Source: Ooceraea biroi | Lineage: Eukaryota > Arthropoda > Insecta > Hymenoptera > Formicidae | Length of the DNA: 64,000 nt | Direction: 5' to 3' | NCBI RefSeq assembly: GCF_003672135.1 | Contig: NC_039514.1 | Location: forward strand, 1,240,001 to 1,304,000 | Shown here: positions 51,001 through 62,204 of the stretch, piece after piece | Layout: every line of letters begins with the position of its first letter | How positions within the stretch are numbered: position 1 is the first letter of the stretch | Translations under genes and position numbers: made by a program | Notes under the pieces: generated by a model | Databases searched by the model: none | Told to the model about the DNA's origin: nothing | The model's input: the letters and a program-made list of their open reading frames with translations, nothing else

Positions 51001-54000
51001 CCTTAATCTTATATCTCTCTCAAAATTATACATATGTTTTTAAATGGTAGGATTCTTATGTGAAAACAAAATCATGCAACATTTGGAACATAAAAAGTAT
51101 ACAGGGCTGGCTGTTTCGCACTAAACAAATATACATAATACACATCGAAGCGTTTTAAGGAACAATAAAAAGCATGGCATTTTGTTGATTTAACATAAAG
51201 GCAAACAGAGTTAAATACATTGTAAGAAATAATATACGCGTGTATTTGCATAAATAAAGAAAGCTCCAGTTGTGATATCCTAAGAATACAAGATAATAGG
51301 AAAGTCATGTAAATTCTGTTATAAAATATATAATGCTTCTCCGCAACGGTCTATATAGAATTATGCTTACAGTAATATAATTCATATCCTTCAGAATTGC
51401 CTCTTGTTATTCTTCGGATATATCGCTGCAGCCTTTGGGATCAATAGCAAAAATATATAAAAAAATAATCACATACAAATTGAAAAATAAACACAAAAAG
51501 TGCCCAGTGCAAAGGGTTACACATAAATTGTGTTTACCTTTCGATGTGATCCACATATATTTACCATCCTCCTCCTGCTTTCTCTTTTTCTTCCTTTCGT
51601 CATCGTGGCTTCTATAACGAGAACCAAGATCCTCCGAGAATCGAGAACCAACAATGCTAGGAAATTCCTGTTCGTTATAAACGAAGGGGGGATACCCTGG
51701 CTTGGTACCCGATTTAAGTCGTGCTGCTTCCTTCTCTTTTTGTTGCCGTTTCCTAGTTTCCAGAATCTCGTAATGTATTTGGTGTAGCATGAATCTATTC
51801 CAGCTCTAACACAAAATTCATACCATGAGTAAATAATTCGCTCGTATTAGAGCAAATTTATTTATTTATTTTTAACACAGAAACGTGCATGTCCTCCGAC
51901 GTAAGTTTTTAAGATCTAACAAGTCTGCTGTTTTTATATGTGGGATTGATATCTTAAAAGTATCGTCATACTTGGATAAGTCTAATCAGACTGATCTTTT
52001 TCTTTGCTTCGGCATGCAGGTCGCTCAATATAAGTCCCAAGGCAGCCGCTTCCGGCACCGTTCTGAAAGCCCTGAGAAAGTTCGCAGCTTGACAGGGTAA
52101 TCCTTGAGATATGTCCAGCATGTGAAACAAGAACCCCAATTCACAAGAAAGACAGAATTCCCGTTGGCATGAGTGTGAGAGCAATGCTATTCTTACAGGC
52201 TCGCAGTAGTATAGTAACTGCAAAGCACGAATATATGCGTCTGATTGTCGACTCGTTCTTTACTTTGTCCCGTGGCTTGTTCCGGGCTTTATATAGTTTC
52301 GACGGGCTGCACTTACCTGTAGCATAGCATTGCAATAACTGTTGGGAAGGGTGGCTTCCAGACCGCAAAAGCTGGTTCGATTGTACTGATCGAAATCGAA
52401 ATCGTCGTAACCGAGCCGTGAATATTTCAACTCGATTTTACGATAACGCTTAGGTATGGCCACAAAGGTGCCGTCATCTGTTTTAGACCGTGAGTCCCCC
52501 GCGAAAGGCTTCGCGACTAAGCCACGTCGTTTTTCCAAATTGTACGGTATCTGCAAAAGAGGTATTATTTATTTTTTATCCCAAGTGAAAGTGCGCGTGT
52601 CGATTTGCTACATGCTATGCGCGGGATCAACGAGATCGTACAGCTCTTGGTGCACGGACAGAAAGTATAATTTTGAATTGTGAAAAAATAAATAATACCT
52701 ATTGAACGGGCGCGTTTCGCGGGAGCTGAACCGATAATGCGGCGATCGTATTAAAGTTACGCATACTGTTGTATGTCATACAACCTTTATTATTTCACTC
52801 AAGTACAACTTTGAGTATACATTTCATGCGGAACATATTCTACGTGTAAATATACTAATTATATGCCTATCGAGATTGTTGAGCGAAAATTATTATTCAA
52901 CGAAAACGGCAAATGCATCGATCACAAACACATGTGCAATATTGCGGGACAGAAAAGGCAGTAGAACACGCTGATCGGTAATTATATAGGAATTCTGGAA
53001 GCCTTTGGCGCGGCAAATATACTGAAATATTTATTCAGGTTTCGTCTCTTTACGTAGAGCATTCTGTAAGCGTTAACATAAACAACTATGAAGGAAAGGA
53101 TTAAACCTTACACTATCGACTATAATTCAACACGCACGTTTTTCAAACGCTCTATCGTGAGTTTTCTCTGGGAGAGAAATATCATTCAACGTAAATAATA
53201 GTGATGTACGGTTTTAAGGAAACTATAAGATCTTAATTTTTTTGTTCACAAATCGTATATAATTAATAAAAATCCGGCGTTTAATTATTTCACACATTAG
53301 CAAATCGTTAAAGAAAAAAATGATGAATAAAAGAAATGATATAAGATCATTCATGTTTGATAATGATAGAATTCATCATCAACTGTATCACATACTTCTA
53401 TTATTTATAAACCGATAATAAAAATATATTTAGAATTTTTAGAATTTATGCAGTAGTGCAGTATGCCATATTATCTCAGTGTACTACCTACAGCGGATGC
53501 ATTTTTATTATATATTTTTTCCATTACTCGTTATAAATTGGCACATTATCGGTAATATATTGAATTTTTAAAGTTCGGAGATAGATCGAACAAAATTTAA
53601 GCTTGATCACAAACCCATGTACAAATATGTTCCTGTCTGAGATTCATTTTTTATTTTCATACATGAACACAATATAACATAATACTGAACAAAATAAGCT
53701 GCAAATTTCCGTGAATGTCAAGCAATACTTATTATAATGTGAGAAAAATATTACTGATGTGCGTCAACAAAAGAATACGACAATATCGATTCCACAAATT
53801 ATTTTTGTGCTATTTTTATATATTTTTCACATTTTTCCTTATATGAAATGTAAATTAGCAATATATAAAATATAACAAGAACAAAAGAGAATATTTAGAC
53901 AGTACATATTCATGTACTTTGAAATTTCATTTTTCTCAGTATGCTACTATTGTAAAATTAGTAGAATACGTTGGACTAGCTTACGAAAATATATCACGAT

Positions 54001-57000
54001 TCTTTATAGACTACAATAATTATCACGAAATGTTATCAGTCTTAATCACATTATAGCAAATTCTTCTTTTTCCTAGAAAATTAAACATTTCAATTGCATT
54101 GAGCTTTAATTTCACATCGGCAATATATTGCTTCAATTACGCCAGTAAGACCTATTAAAGCCACGAGAGAGCACATTTTGTGTATGTTATAAGTATACCT
54201 TTCAAGTATATATGAATATTAATGGCAATTTGATAATACGAGAAGCGATACCAAGTTTGGTATCAAGTATATAAACAGAGTATATAAACATTAGCTTTCA
54301 AAATTTGATGAACAAAAATAGGAGAAAATCGTTAGGAGTAAATAAAGGAATTTTTATGGTAATTTAAGAAGAGACGGAGGAGAGTATTGTAGTAAAGTGG
54401 GAGAATATTGTTTCCTCACTTGATTTCTGCGAAAGGCCTGAGGATTTGGTGCGTATCCTATTGTTCCCTGCATCTTCATTGTGCGCAAAATCTCGGGATC
54501 TATCGGTGGAGTTTTTCTGTGAAAGAATGAAAAGTCGATTAACTATATAAACGTATAGAACAATATACACAACAGCAACGTACACCTACCTATAAACCTT
54601 TTTTATATACTCTTCTGGCCAATCACTTAGAAGTGGTTGATCAGAATACACGATTGGTATTGTACTAAATGGAGTGACATCGTCGTCAAAGGGAATCGAT
54701 GGTAGTGTCTCGATTGGATCAGCAAACTCTGTAGGCCTGAATGAAGTAAAACAATCATCTGATTTATCTAACTTTGTAGATAAAGCATCTAAATCGTTTG
54801 TTATTTTACTAAACACAAACGATTTATCTCTCATTTGATAACAAGGTATCTCAAAAATTCATTTAACATAATTGCTGACCTAGAAAATGTATTGAATTGA
54901 GGTTCCGGATTGTTAGTGGCCATTAGATGTATAGAACCCGCTGAATCTCCAAAGCAAAGACACTGAGATGTTGAGGCTACATCAAACGAGAGTATTCCCG
55001 CGCCGCCAGTGGCAACCTAGTAACGATATACATTTCTCTGCACTTTCTGTACGTTAATCTTTCGAAATTCAGTCTGCGAATAGGATTATCGTCTGACGTG
55101 AATTTACCTGGTACAAACATGTCATTGATGGTTGTACATTAGCATATATTGTATCAAGTAGTTGCATCTGTCCTAATGGCGATACCACTGCGAGCCGGCT
55201 GGAATAACTTGGAAGGAACTTCAGTAAAAGAGGGTATACCATCGTAGTCACCGGGCTTAACGCTCTCATTTGTCTCAGGTCGTAGGCCATTAAGAATCGA
55301 TCGACGGTAAGTCCCTGACGACTAAACGTGCTCCATGAATATAATTAAATGGCACGAGGCCTCAATATCTCTCAAATGTTTCTCAAATATTCCTCAAGCC
55401 TGCTCACCTGTTAGTAAAACCGCACGTAACAAGATAATTTCCCTGAACATCAAAATCGCTTAGAGAACCGCTATGTGTATCCAAAGTGTGCTCTACTGAT
55501 AGTGTGTTTGGGTCCCTGAGATCTATTCTCCCCGCAGGATTACCAGCGCAAATCAGTCTACTGTGTTGTCTCAATATCGCGCAACCGTTCTCTCCTACGT
55601 CCACCTACAAGACGGAACTGCTTTTAGATAGGAGTATCGGGATTGATTTAACGTCCAACCAACAGATTCTTACTAATCCAGTCTCTTTCCCTCTAGTTAG
55701 ATTAAAATCGATTATTTTGTCTTGGTGTCCACCCATGAGCAATCTAGTCGGCGAGATTTGTAACAAACACTGCATATCGTTCATATTCGCTGACCTACAA
55801 GAACAATCTGGTTTGTTGAAATTCATAGACAGGTAGTAATGCTACGGTACAGTTTCAACGTACGTGTGCGTAAATATAGGTATGCCTCGCCGCAATTGGC
55901 ATCTCAATATACTCTGAGTCAACACCAGGATCCCTTCATCCACGGGATGAATATGCCGCACCTCCTGCGTCGCGTGAACTTGGAAAGAGGTGTATTTTTG
56001 TAAACCGGACCCATAATAAGATGTTACGTGACCCTACAATGAATCAGTGTCACTAATCACAGTGAATGCAATATCATTTCGCATAGCTCTCGGTCGATAG
56101 TATACCCCCTGATTCCCCATCCACATAAGTTCCTCGACCGTATCGAAAATGGCAGTGGAAACTCCAAATCTATCTCCACCATCGGCAAGCAACGTTCTCG
56201 TCTCGTGAAACTCGGCACCGGCGAAATCCTCTCCAAACTGCTCCGCTGCAGGTACGTACTCATCACCAGGCACAACATAATTACATTCATCCCCTGGAAT
56301 AAGAAGCAGTTGAAAATCGACCATGTCTTTCACCTATATCGTTCCAGAAACATGACAAATTGCTCATTTATTTATCTCTCTACAAACAATTTTATAAACA
56401 ATTTCCTTACAAGATTTGCAAATAAATTAATAAGTAACAAAGATCAAAGCAAATGTCTCAACAAAACAGAACAGCAAAATAAATATTAACGACTTTTACG
56501 AGTTCTCCTTTAAAATGTCAATTTTTGAATTTCCTTATTCTATTGAGAACACAAACAAGATGTACTAAAAGATCAAAACACCAAATACAACTGCTATAGC
56601 AGGACATGAATCTAATTTATATTACTTATAATTTATATTATAGGTAACATCATGAAACATTTAATTGTATATATACAATAATCACTATAAAAAAATTATT
56701 CTATAGAAACATGAGAATTATTCATCAATATGGAAAATTAAAACTTGATTCTCTGTTCAAAACATACTTCACATCGAATCAGATCGAACGAAGATAATAA
56801 ACAGCAGAAGGCGATTATATCGCAGAACAGCTGATACCAGCTGATACCTCGCTACGCGGGGTTTCACGCGTCAGCATTCCAAAGCAAACGAACGTCGCGA
56901 TTCGAGTCGCGCGGCTGACAAAACCGCCAGTCAGCAGATCGAAGACGAGAGATAGAAGACCGCGCGGTTTTTCGCGCCTTTTGGCAGAGGAAGTGAGCGG

Positions 57001-57116
57001 TGCGAACAAGGACGCACGAGGAAGTACTTACATAGCAACTCCTGTTCCTGCTCGCCACTACCGTGCTCCGCGGCCTCTACAGTTGGGTCGTAGTGGCCCA
57101 ACACCGGGTAGTCCAT
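48020..57116 (-). CDS. PAN2: PAN2, catalytic subunit of the PAN2-PAN3 poly(A) nuclease
   Basis: Cytoplasmic deadenylase that shortens mRNA poly(A) tails with PAN3. I joined 20 exons with matching phases: 57116-57032, 56293-56106, 56033-55864, 55794-55674, 55604-55408, 55321-55108, 55016-54880, 54736-54590, 54516-54420, 52550-52317, 52217-51972, 51805-51565, 50708-50529, 50256-50090, 49973-49805, 49735-49210, 49136-48919, 48835-48706, 48602-48381, 48320-48020. They give 1329 residues. The N-terminal WD40 propeller (about 30-370) includes TLLADGGDRFGVS and GQGLTVDRF-like RQGLTVDRFLMAYDL. A linker with ILRTMKMQGTIGYAPNP follows, then the inactive ubiquitin-hydrolase-like domain (about 490-1060; NSYCNAMLQ, ELGFLFHMLD, FLRAFRTVPEA). 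The DEDDh exonuclease comes last, with D1119 and E1121 (GIDAEF), D1228 (GLKNDF) and H1275/D1280 (HDSTED), so all catalytic residues are present. It is longer than human PAN2, through insertions in the middle domain. Confidence 0.97.
49815..49868 (-). other. PAN2: CCCH zinc-finger motif inside PAN2
   Basis: Exon 49973-49805 encodes PCRYGINCTRAGCRFRH, a C-x5-C-x4-C-x3-H pattern that fits a CCCH-type zinc finger (about residues 843-859). It follows a Ser/Pro-rich linker and lies in the ubiquitin-hydrolase-like domain, between CGLDTQQ and the Ser/Thr-rich exon. In the complex, the N-terminal CCCH finger is best known from PAN3, where it helps bind poly(A). A role in RNA binding here is an inference. 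Confidence 0.7.
52551..54419 (-). other. Largest PAN2 intron, 1.9 kb
   Basis: AT-rich, with good splice sites (caa|gtgagg and ttttgcag). No open frame of interest and no repeat with clear ends was seen. Confidence 0.7.
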
Positions 57117-57240
57117 AATAAGCGGCGGCTCTTCAGATTATGTTGCGGAGCGTCGTGGCGTCGTGCACGACGACGCGAGAGCGACAAGAGTATCGGTGTC
57201 CCGACGACCACGGTCTCTTATCATAGCACACCGCGTATCA

Positions 57241-57264
57241 CGCACGCACGCACGCACGCACGCA
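57241..57264. repeat. CGCA tetranucleotide microsatellite
   Basis: About six copies of CGCA in the presumed PAN2 promoter or 5' UTR region, in CpG-rich sequence. Likely length-polymorphic. Confidence 0.8.
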
Positions 57265-58479
57265 ACGGAGGTACACGCACCCGTACGTACGCACGTTAGT
57301 CGCCTTGGCAACTGCGCAACAAGCGAAACCACTTTAGAATGCGCCGCTACTGCGACCACCGAGCCGGAAATCTAACGATTCGATCTAACGGTGACGAACT
57401 CCGGTGAGCGATCGCGTTATAACACGCGCTCCTCGTTCCACTTCCTTCCGCACGATCCGAGGAAACTGCCAGAAACTGAGCAATTCGTCGCGGTCGCGGT
57501 TTAATTCATGATCGTGCTTTCCTGCGTGCTGCCCGAGCGGAGATATACCGCGGCCTTGACTGGCGACATCTGTAAAATCTGGCGGATGCGCACTTGCGCA
57601 GTTCCCCTACAACGTATACAATAATGCAGCTCTTTGTCGGCACCCTGTGATGCGCGAAATAAAAAGGTTGCCCAGTAACGCGAAAGAAATTGATCTTCTT
57701 CTCTACTTTTTATTTCTCTTTTTTTCGGTATTAATTGAAATCCATTGTTGGACTATATTTAGCTAATTTACTGTCAAGTTCTTGTATTTCACATTTGTTT
57801 CTGTATCTGCACTGGTGAATTATATTATTTTATAATTTAAAATTTTATATTTTATTATTTTCTTATTTTATATTTTTAAATTTTTATCTTAAATTATTGA
57901 GTAGTATTACTATTTAAAAATAAAATTGTTCTGATATATTGAGTCGTACTACTATCTCATTTCGCGATCAGAAACAGTAGAGGCTCGTAGTGGATGTTTC
58001 AGGAACTAAAACCTGAGCCAATCGGGCGCTTGTAGAATGGCAACTGCAGTCCGTTCAATTCAACCAATTGCAGTAGTAGAGGTGCTCAACTCCACGATCC
58101 CGATTTCTACATTTTAGTTCTCGACATTTTCGCTTTTGGTCGAAGAGTGAGGTAGCAGTACGACTCAATATTGGAGCAGATACGGTTTTAGTTTACAAAT
58201 AGTAAAACTCAAAAGCGTATTATTAGACAAAGTTTTTATCGTTTTGTTGTACGATGTAATAGCAGATGAATTTTTTATTTTAAAATAATATATTTTCACG
58301 GTAAATGCAGTTTTATTTTATTATGGATTAGTTATTGGTTTCGATTATTTAATGTACCAATACATTTCAGTGAAGAAAAAATTACATAACAATAACGTAA
58401 AAATAAATACTTGGGTGAAATAAAGTGAGCAATGTTTGAAAAATACGTTTAATTCACTCGATAATTGAAAGATTACAAT

Positions 58480-58697
58480 TGTACAAAGTGCGCGAGATAT
58501 TTGAGAACACAACTGAATCTTTTTTTAACTTTAACATCGATATATCATCTCTCTTTGAGCTCCCGACATGACAGTTTCAAGAAAAGATGCCGTTCTTCAA
58601 ATTTAGTGGCAATATAATTAGGTTTCTATTAAAAATATTTGTTTTAATTATATTTTATTAAATTATAATTTTGTTTTCAAATATCTCGCACCCTGTA
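58480..58697. mobile_element. Possible degraded short inverted-repeat element
   Basis: TACAAAGTGCGCGAGATATTTGAG at the left reappears inverted at the right as CAAATATCTCGCACCCTGTA. The right end carries the same CAGGGTG terminal motif as the two clear transposons in the window. The left end is mutated and the interior encodes nothing. Confidence 0.35.
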
Positions 58698-58703
58698 TAT
58701 TAT

Positions 58704-58706
<3 letters not shown>

Positions 58707-58744
<38 letters not shown>
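58707..58744. repeat. AT dinucleotide microsatellite
   Basis: Nineteen uninterrupted AT units directly after the possible degraded transposon. Confidence 0.9.
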
Positions 58745-58747
<3 letters not shown>

Positions 58748-58835
58748 AAATATATGCAAACACATAAATTTACATGTACAAATAAAATATTACATTTTTC
58801 ATGATTCTCTCACATGACATAAGTAACAGATGTCA

Positions 58836-59815
58836 CTACTCAGATGCATGTACTTTTTCATCCGTAATCCAAGAAATTAAACTAACACACATATTTTCTT
58901 CTAAATAAATAAAACCTATAATTAGACCTTCAAGAATGCCTAAAATTATTCCAACAACCACATCAATTATATGATGCCTCCTCATGAGTAATCTGGACAT
59001 GCAGACGGAGAAAGACCACGCTAGCAAAGGTGGAGCATATATCAAAGATATTGGCCAGAGATGGAAGAAGAAGTACGCGACAAAAGCAGCACGGGACGCA
59101 TGTCCAGATGGAAAGGAATATTTATCGGGACCTAGAGTAAATGGATCATCGTTAGTAGCTGGACGTCTCCTTCGCGTAATGGATTTTACCACAGCAACTA
59201 AGACAATGTCGAGGAGTAATCCTAGAACAATGTTTCATTACGTACAACAAATTATTTTAATATCAAACGATGGAGAAATGTTATATTTGGATTACCTATC
59301 AAGAGGTTGACTTGCATCTGGTATAAGCTTCTGGTGTTGAACACCCAAATTAATATGAGAGAAGTTGCCAGCCAAAGTACACCGTGACATGATATCTACA
59401 AGATAAATTAATAAATGCAAATAAAGTAAATCTAATAAAAGGTAATTAATAAGAAAATAACTAATTACCTCCAGTACTCGGTAGTGTACTTTTAACTGTT
59501 TTAGGGGTAAGAACTTTTCTGTCAATTTCACAAGCTCATCTGTCAAGTAGGCATCTACTGCTAACACTTTCCTCAATAATGATGGAACTTGTCTTTTCTC
59601 GGACTGCAAGTGGAGAAATAATTTTATATAATTGTGGCAAATATATTCCACGTAGCTACTTAAAGATAAAGAAACAAATGTGCAATGCTTATTTTGTATT
59701 ATAAAAGTATAATTCAAGGTAAAATATGGATAAATTAGTTTAACATTAACATGTCCAACTAAAAGATGTAGATCAGACATAAATAGTACAAAAATATGAT
59801 AAATACCGTTTCCAT
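58836..59815 (-). CDS. PLPP6: PAP2-family phosphatase resembling PLPP6 (polyisoprenoid diphosphate phosphatase)
   Basis: Four exons in phase, 59815-59807, 59603-59469, 59395-59296 and 59221-58836, give 209 residues. All three motifs of the type 2 phosphatidic acid phosphatase superfamily are present: KSITRRRRP (K-x6-RP), FPSGHAS and SRLLMRRHHIIDV (SR-x5-H-x3-D). Several hydrophobic segments make it a multi-pass membrane protein, expected in the ER or nuclear envelope with lipid or isoprenoid diphosphate substrates. The HGVLWLA and RRRRPA stretches point to the PLPP6 branch. The first coding exon is only three codons (Met-Glu-Thr); I chose this ATG because its donor joins in frame to a strong acceptor (ccacttgcag). 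The protein lacks the long N-terminal extension of human PLPP6. An alternative more upstream start cannot be excluded. Confidence 0.9.
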
Positions 59816-60050
59816 AGTGCCTTTAGATTATAAGAGTCGTTGATGCGACAATTATCCACGTGTACTGATTAACTATATCAGCAGCATAGTCGTAAAAATA
59901 ATGTTGATGCTATATGTTGGCATGCAGTGAGCTGCAAACGCACGCTATACGATTGAGTACCGCATATGCTCGACAGATGGTGCGTCGATGTTAACAAGGT
60001 GCCACTTTCTACTCTGCTGTAATCTTTAGCACTCTTTACTTTGTCGACAA

Positions 60051-60116
60051 ACAGCTGATATAGTTTCTATCAGCTGATAGAAACAGCTGATAGAAACAGC
60101 TGATAAAATCAGCTGA
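60051..60116. promoter_or_regulatory. Five-copy 13-bp array of the insect core-promoter E-box (AWCAGCTGWT)
   Basis: CAGCTG occurs at 60052, 60071, 60084, 60097 and 60110. The last four are spaced exactly 13 bp apart in a CAGCTGATAGAAA unit. All five match AWCAGCTGWT, a motif known to be enriched in Drosophila core promoters. The array lies 236-301 bp upstream of the PLPP6-like start codon, so it probably marks that gene's promoter. Another exact match lies in PAN2 intron 1 (AACAGCTGAT at 56826-56835). Promoter activity is inferred. Confidence 0.6.
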
Positions 60117-61670
60117 TAGAACGGTTAGATAATATAGTGGATATGGACTAATTGTAAGTAAAAAGTATCGCATTTAAATTAGTTTATTTTATTGAAAAAA
60201 AGAGAAAACAAAATCCAAGTACCAATAACATTATGCTTTTTATACCTTCATGTATGAATTATGCTTTTATAATTTGATTGTTGCTTCTTTGTTCTTGGAT
60301 CGATAACATGGGTGCGACACAATATTACATGGTATTTGATTTATCACAAATTATTTCGCATCGCATCTATGATAAAATAATAAAAATATACTTCAGGAAT
60401 TTAATCTGATTCTTTGCACACATGTATTTCTTTGTGTTAATTTGTTTTGTGCAGTGAAATAGATATAGTATAAATGTAGGTATCACAGCTGTGAAAATAA
60501 TATATTATTGTGGCACTCTTGCAGAATTTTGACTAAATTTTTAGTTACATAATATGATATATATTTGTTTCATGATATATATATATATATTTCATAAGTT
60601 ATAAATATATTTTTTGTACATGTTACATATGGAAGAGATCATCATCACAACGAGTAAGAGTTTGAGGTCTTACTGATACAGAGATACAATTCTGAAATTA
60701 TGTCTTACGAAAATACAAAGATTTGTTTTTCAAAATTATGTATAGTCTTGCAAAATTGTGGTCTAGTATATGGATAGTATATATATATTTTTATGATACA
60801 TTTCATTATAATAATTTTCATAGAAAGACGAAACAATCTTTGTAATAGTTTCCTCGGTATTATTTTCTAACATATGTATTTATAAAATCAGTTTTATGAA
60901 TATTCAATTTAAAAACATCAAGAAAATGATAAAAATTACATGAATAAGAATATTTGGTCGTTATATTGTAAAGAATGCATATCTGCTTATTTTATTTCAT
61001 ATATAGGATGTCCCCAGAAAAGTGTATACCAGAACAGCAGTTTTAAAAAAATAAGTCTGTCTCAGTTTAATCTTGAGCAGAAGCTTCATTTTCTTTCAGT
61101 CGCGAGCAAATTTAGAAATATAATCTTCTGACGTATACATTTTTCAAAACATCCATTTAAAAAAAGCACAGTTCTCGAATATATTATTACTGTGATATAA
61201 GATTAATAATGTATTAGCAAACCATTATCAGTTAGATTCAATTATTTTGATTTGATTTTATAATGTTAAAATATTACATAATAAATAGAAAATAGAGAAA
61301 TTATTAATTTGTATATTTATTAATGTGGAAAATAACAATTATTCTGTTAAATATTAGTCTTAACATTTGTGGTTAATTCAGCTTTCCACCTAACTTTTGA
61401 TTCCGAAATTTGATTCTGCATATTAAGTATTCGGCATTTCGAGTATTGCTTGGATAGAAAGCAGAACTTAATCCGTAGCGTGATATAAAAGCGTCGCAGA
61501 GATGGAGCACTATTGAAGCCGCCGTAAAGGATGCATTGGAAGCTGTGGATTCTGTAGTGAAAAACCTTTTGACGTTGCATGGTGAGGATAAAAAAGGACA
61601 ATGAACGTGATTATTGTGCGTTGCGTATGGCCTGTAACAAGAGTTGCGTATTATTATCAATAAAAATATA
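60117..61670. other. AT-rich intergenic region without a recognised gene
   Basis: Short AT runs (for example 60575-60590) and no supported coding sequence. Some short open frames with splice-like borders near 61373-61660 (-) and 61486-61587 (+) were examined and not accepted. Confidence 0.5.
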
Positions 61671-62102
61671 CAGGGTGTCCCAGACCTAACGTAACACCGG
61701 TTAATGGTAGATACCTAAGGTGATTCTGAGACGAATTTTCCTCTTGCAAAATGTCGAGGGTGGCGTAGTTTCGGCGCTATAATGGATTGAAGATGTCCTA
61801 TCCATGTAGAGAATTTTCTCGCGTTCAGTGACGGTGGGTCGAAGGGGTTCCGCGCATCGCGCATACTTCAATTTGAACAGCCGTGAAAAATTAAGATCAA
61901 ATTGAAGTATGCGCGATGCGCGGAACCCCTTCGACCCACCGTCACTGAACGCGAGAAAATTCTCTACATGGATAGGACATCTTCAATCCATTATAGCGCC
62001 GAAACTACGCCACCCTCGACATTTTGCAAGAGGAAAATTCGTCTCAGAATCACCTCAGGTATCTACCATTAACCGGTGTTACATTAGGTCTGGGACACCC
62101 TG
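61671..62102. mobile_element. Fold-back miniature inverted-repeat transposon, 432 bp
   Basis: Two 206-bp arms (61671-61876 and 61897-62102) are reverse complements with only two mismatches, around a 20-bp loop. The ends read CAGGGTGTCCCAGACCTAA and TA flanks both sides (61669-61670 and 62103-62104). It encodes no protein. The CAGGGTGTCCC terminus is shared with the Tc1-like element at 9446-10291, though the arms differ otherwise, so both probably use related transposases. The near identity of the arms suggests recent insertion or arm-to-arm correction. Confidence 0.92.
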
Positions 62103-62204
62103 TATATTAAAGTTTTGATATCTTAAGAAAACGTACCATGCAGTTGCAGATGCGTATCCTGTTAATATCGCCAGCAGTTGCAAAGAAATCAGTGAATCGG
62201 GATG

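Larger units (their letters stand above)
57117..58835. other. PAN2 5' flank and spacer to the PLPP6-like gene
   Basis: The first 500 bp or so upstream of the PAN2 start codon are GC- and CpG-rich and include a CGCA tetranucleotide run at 57241-57264, consistent with a promoter region. Beyond about 57700 the sequence becomes AT-rich, with an AT microsatellite at 58707-58744 and a possible old transposon at 58480-58697. No gene is seen. Confidence 0.5.
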
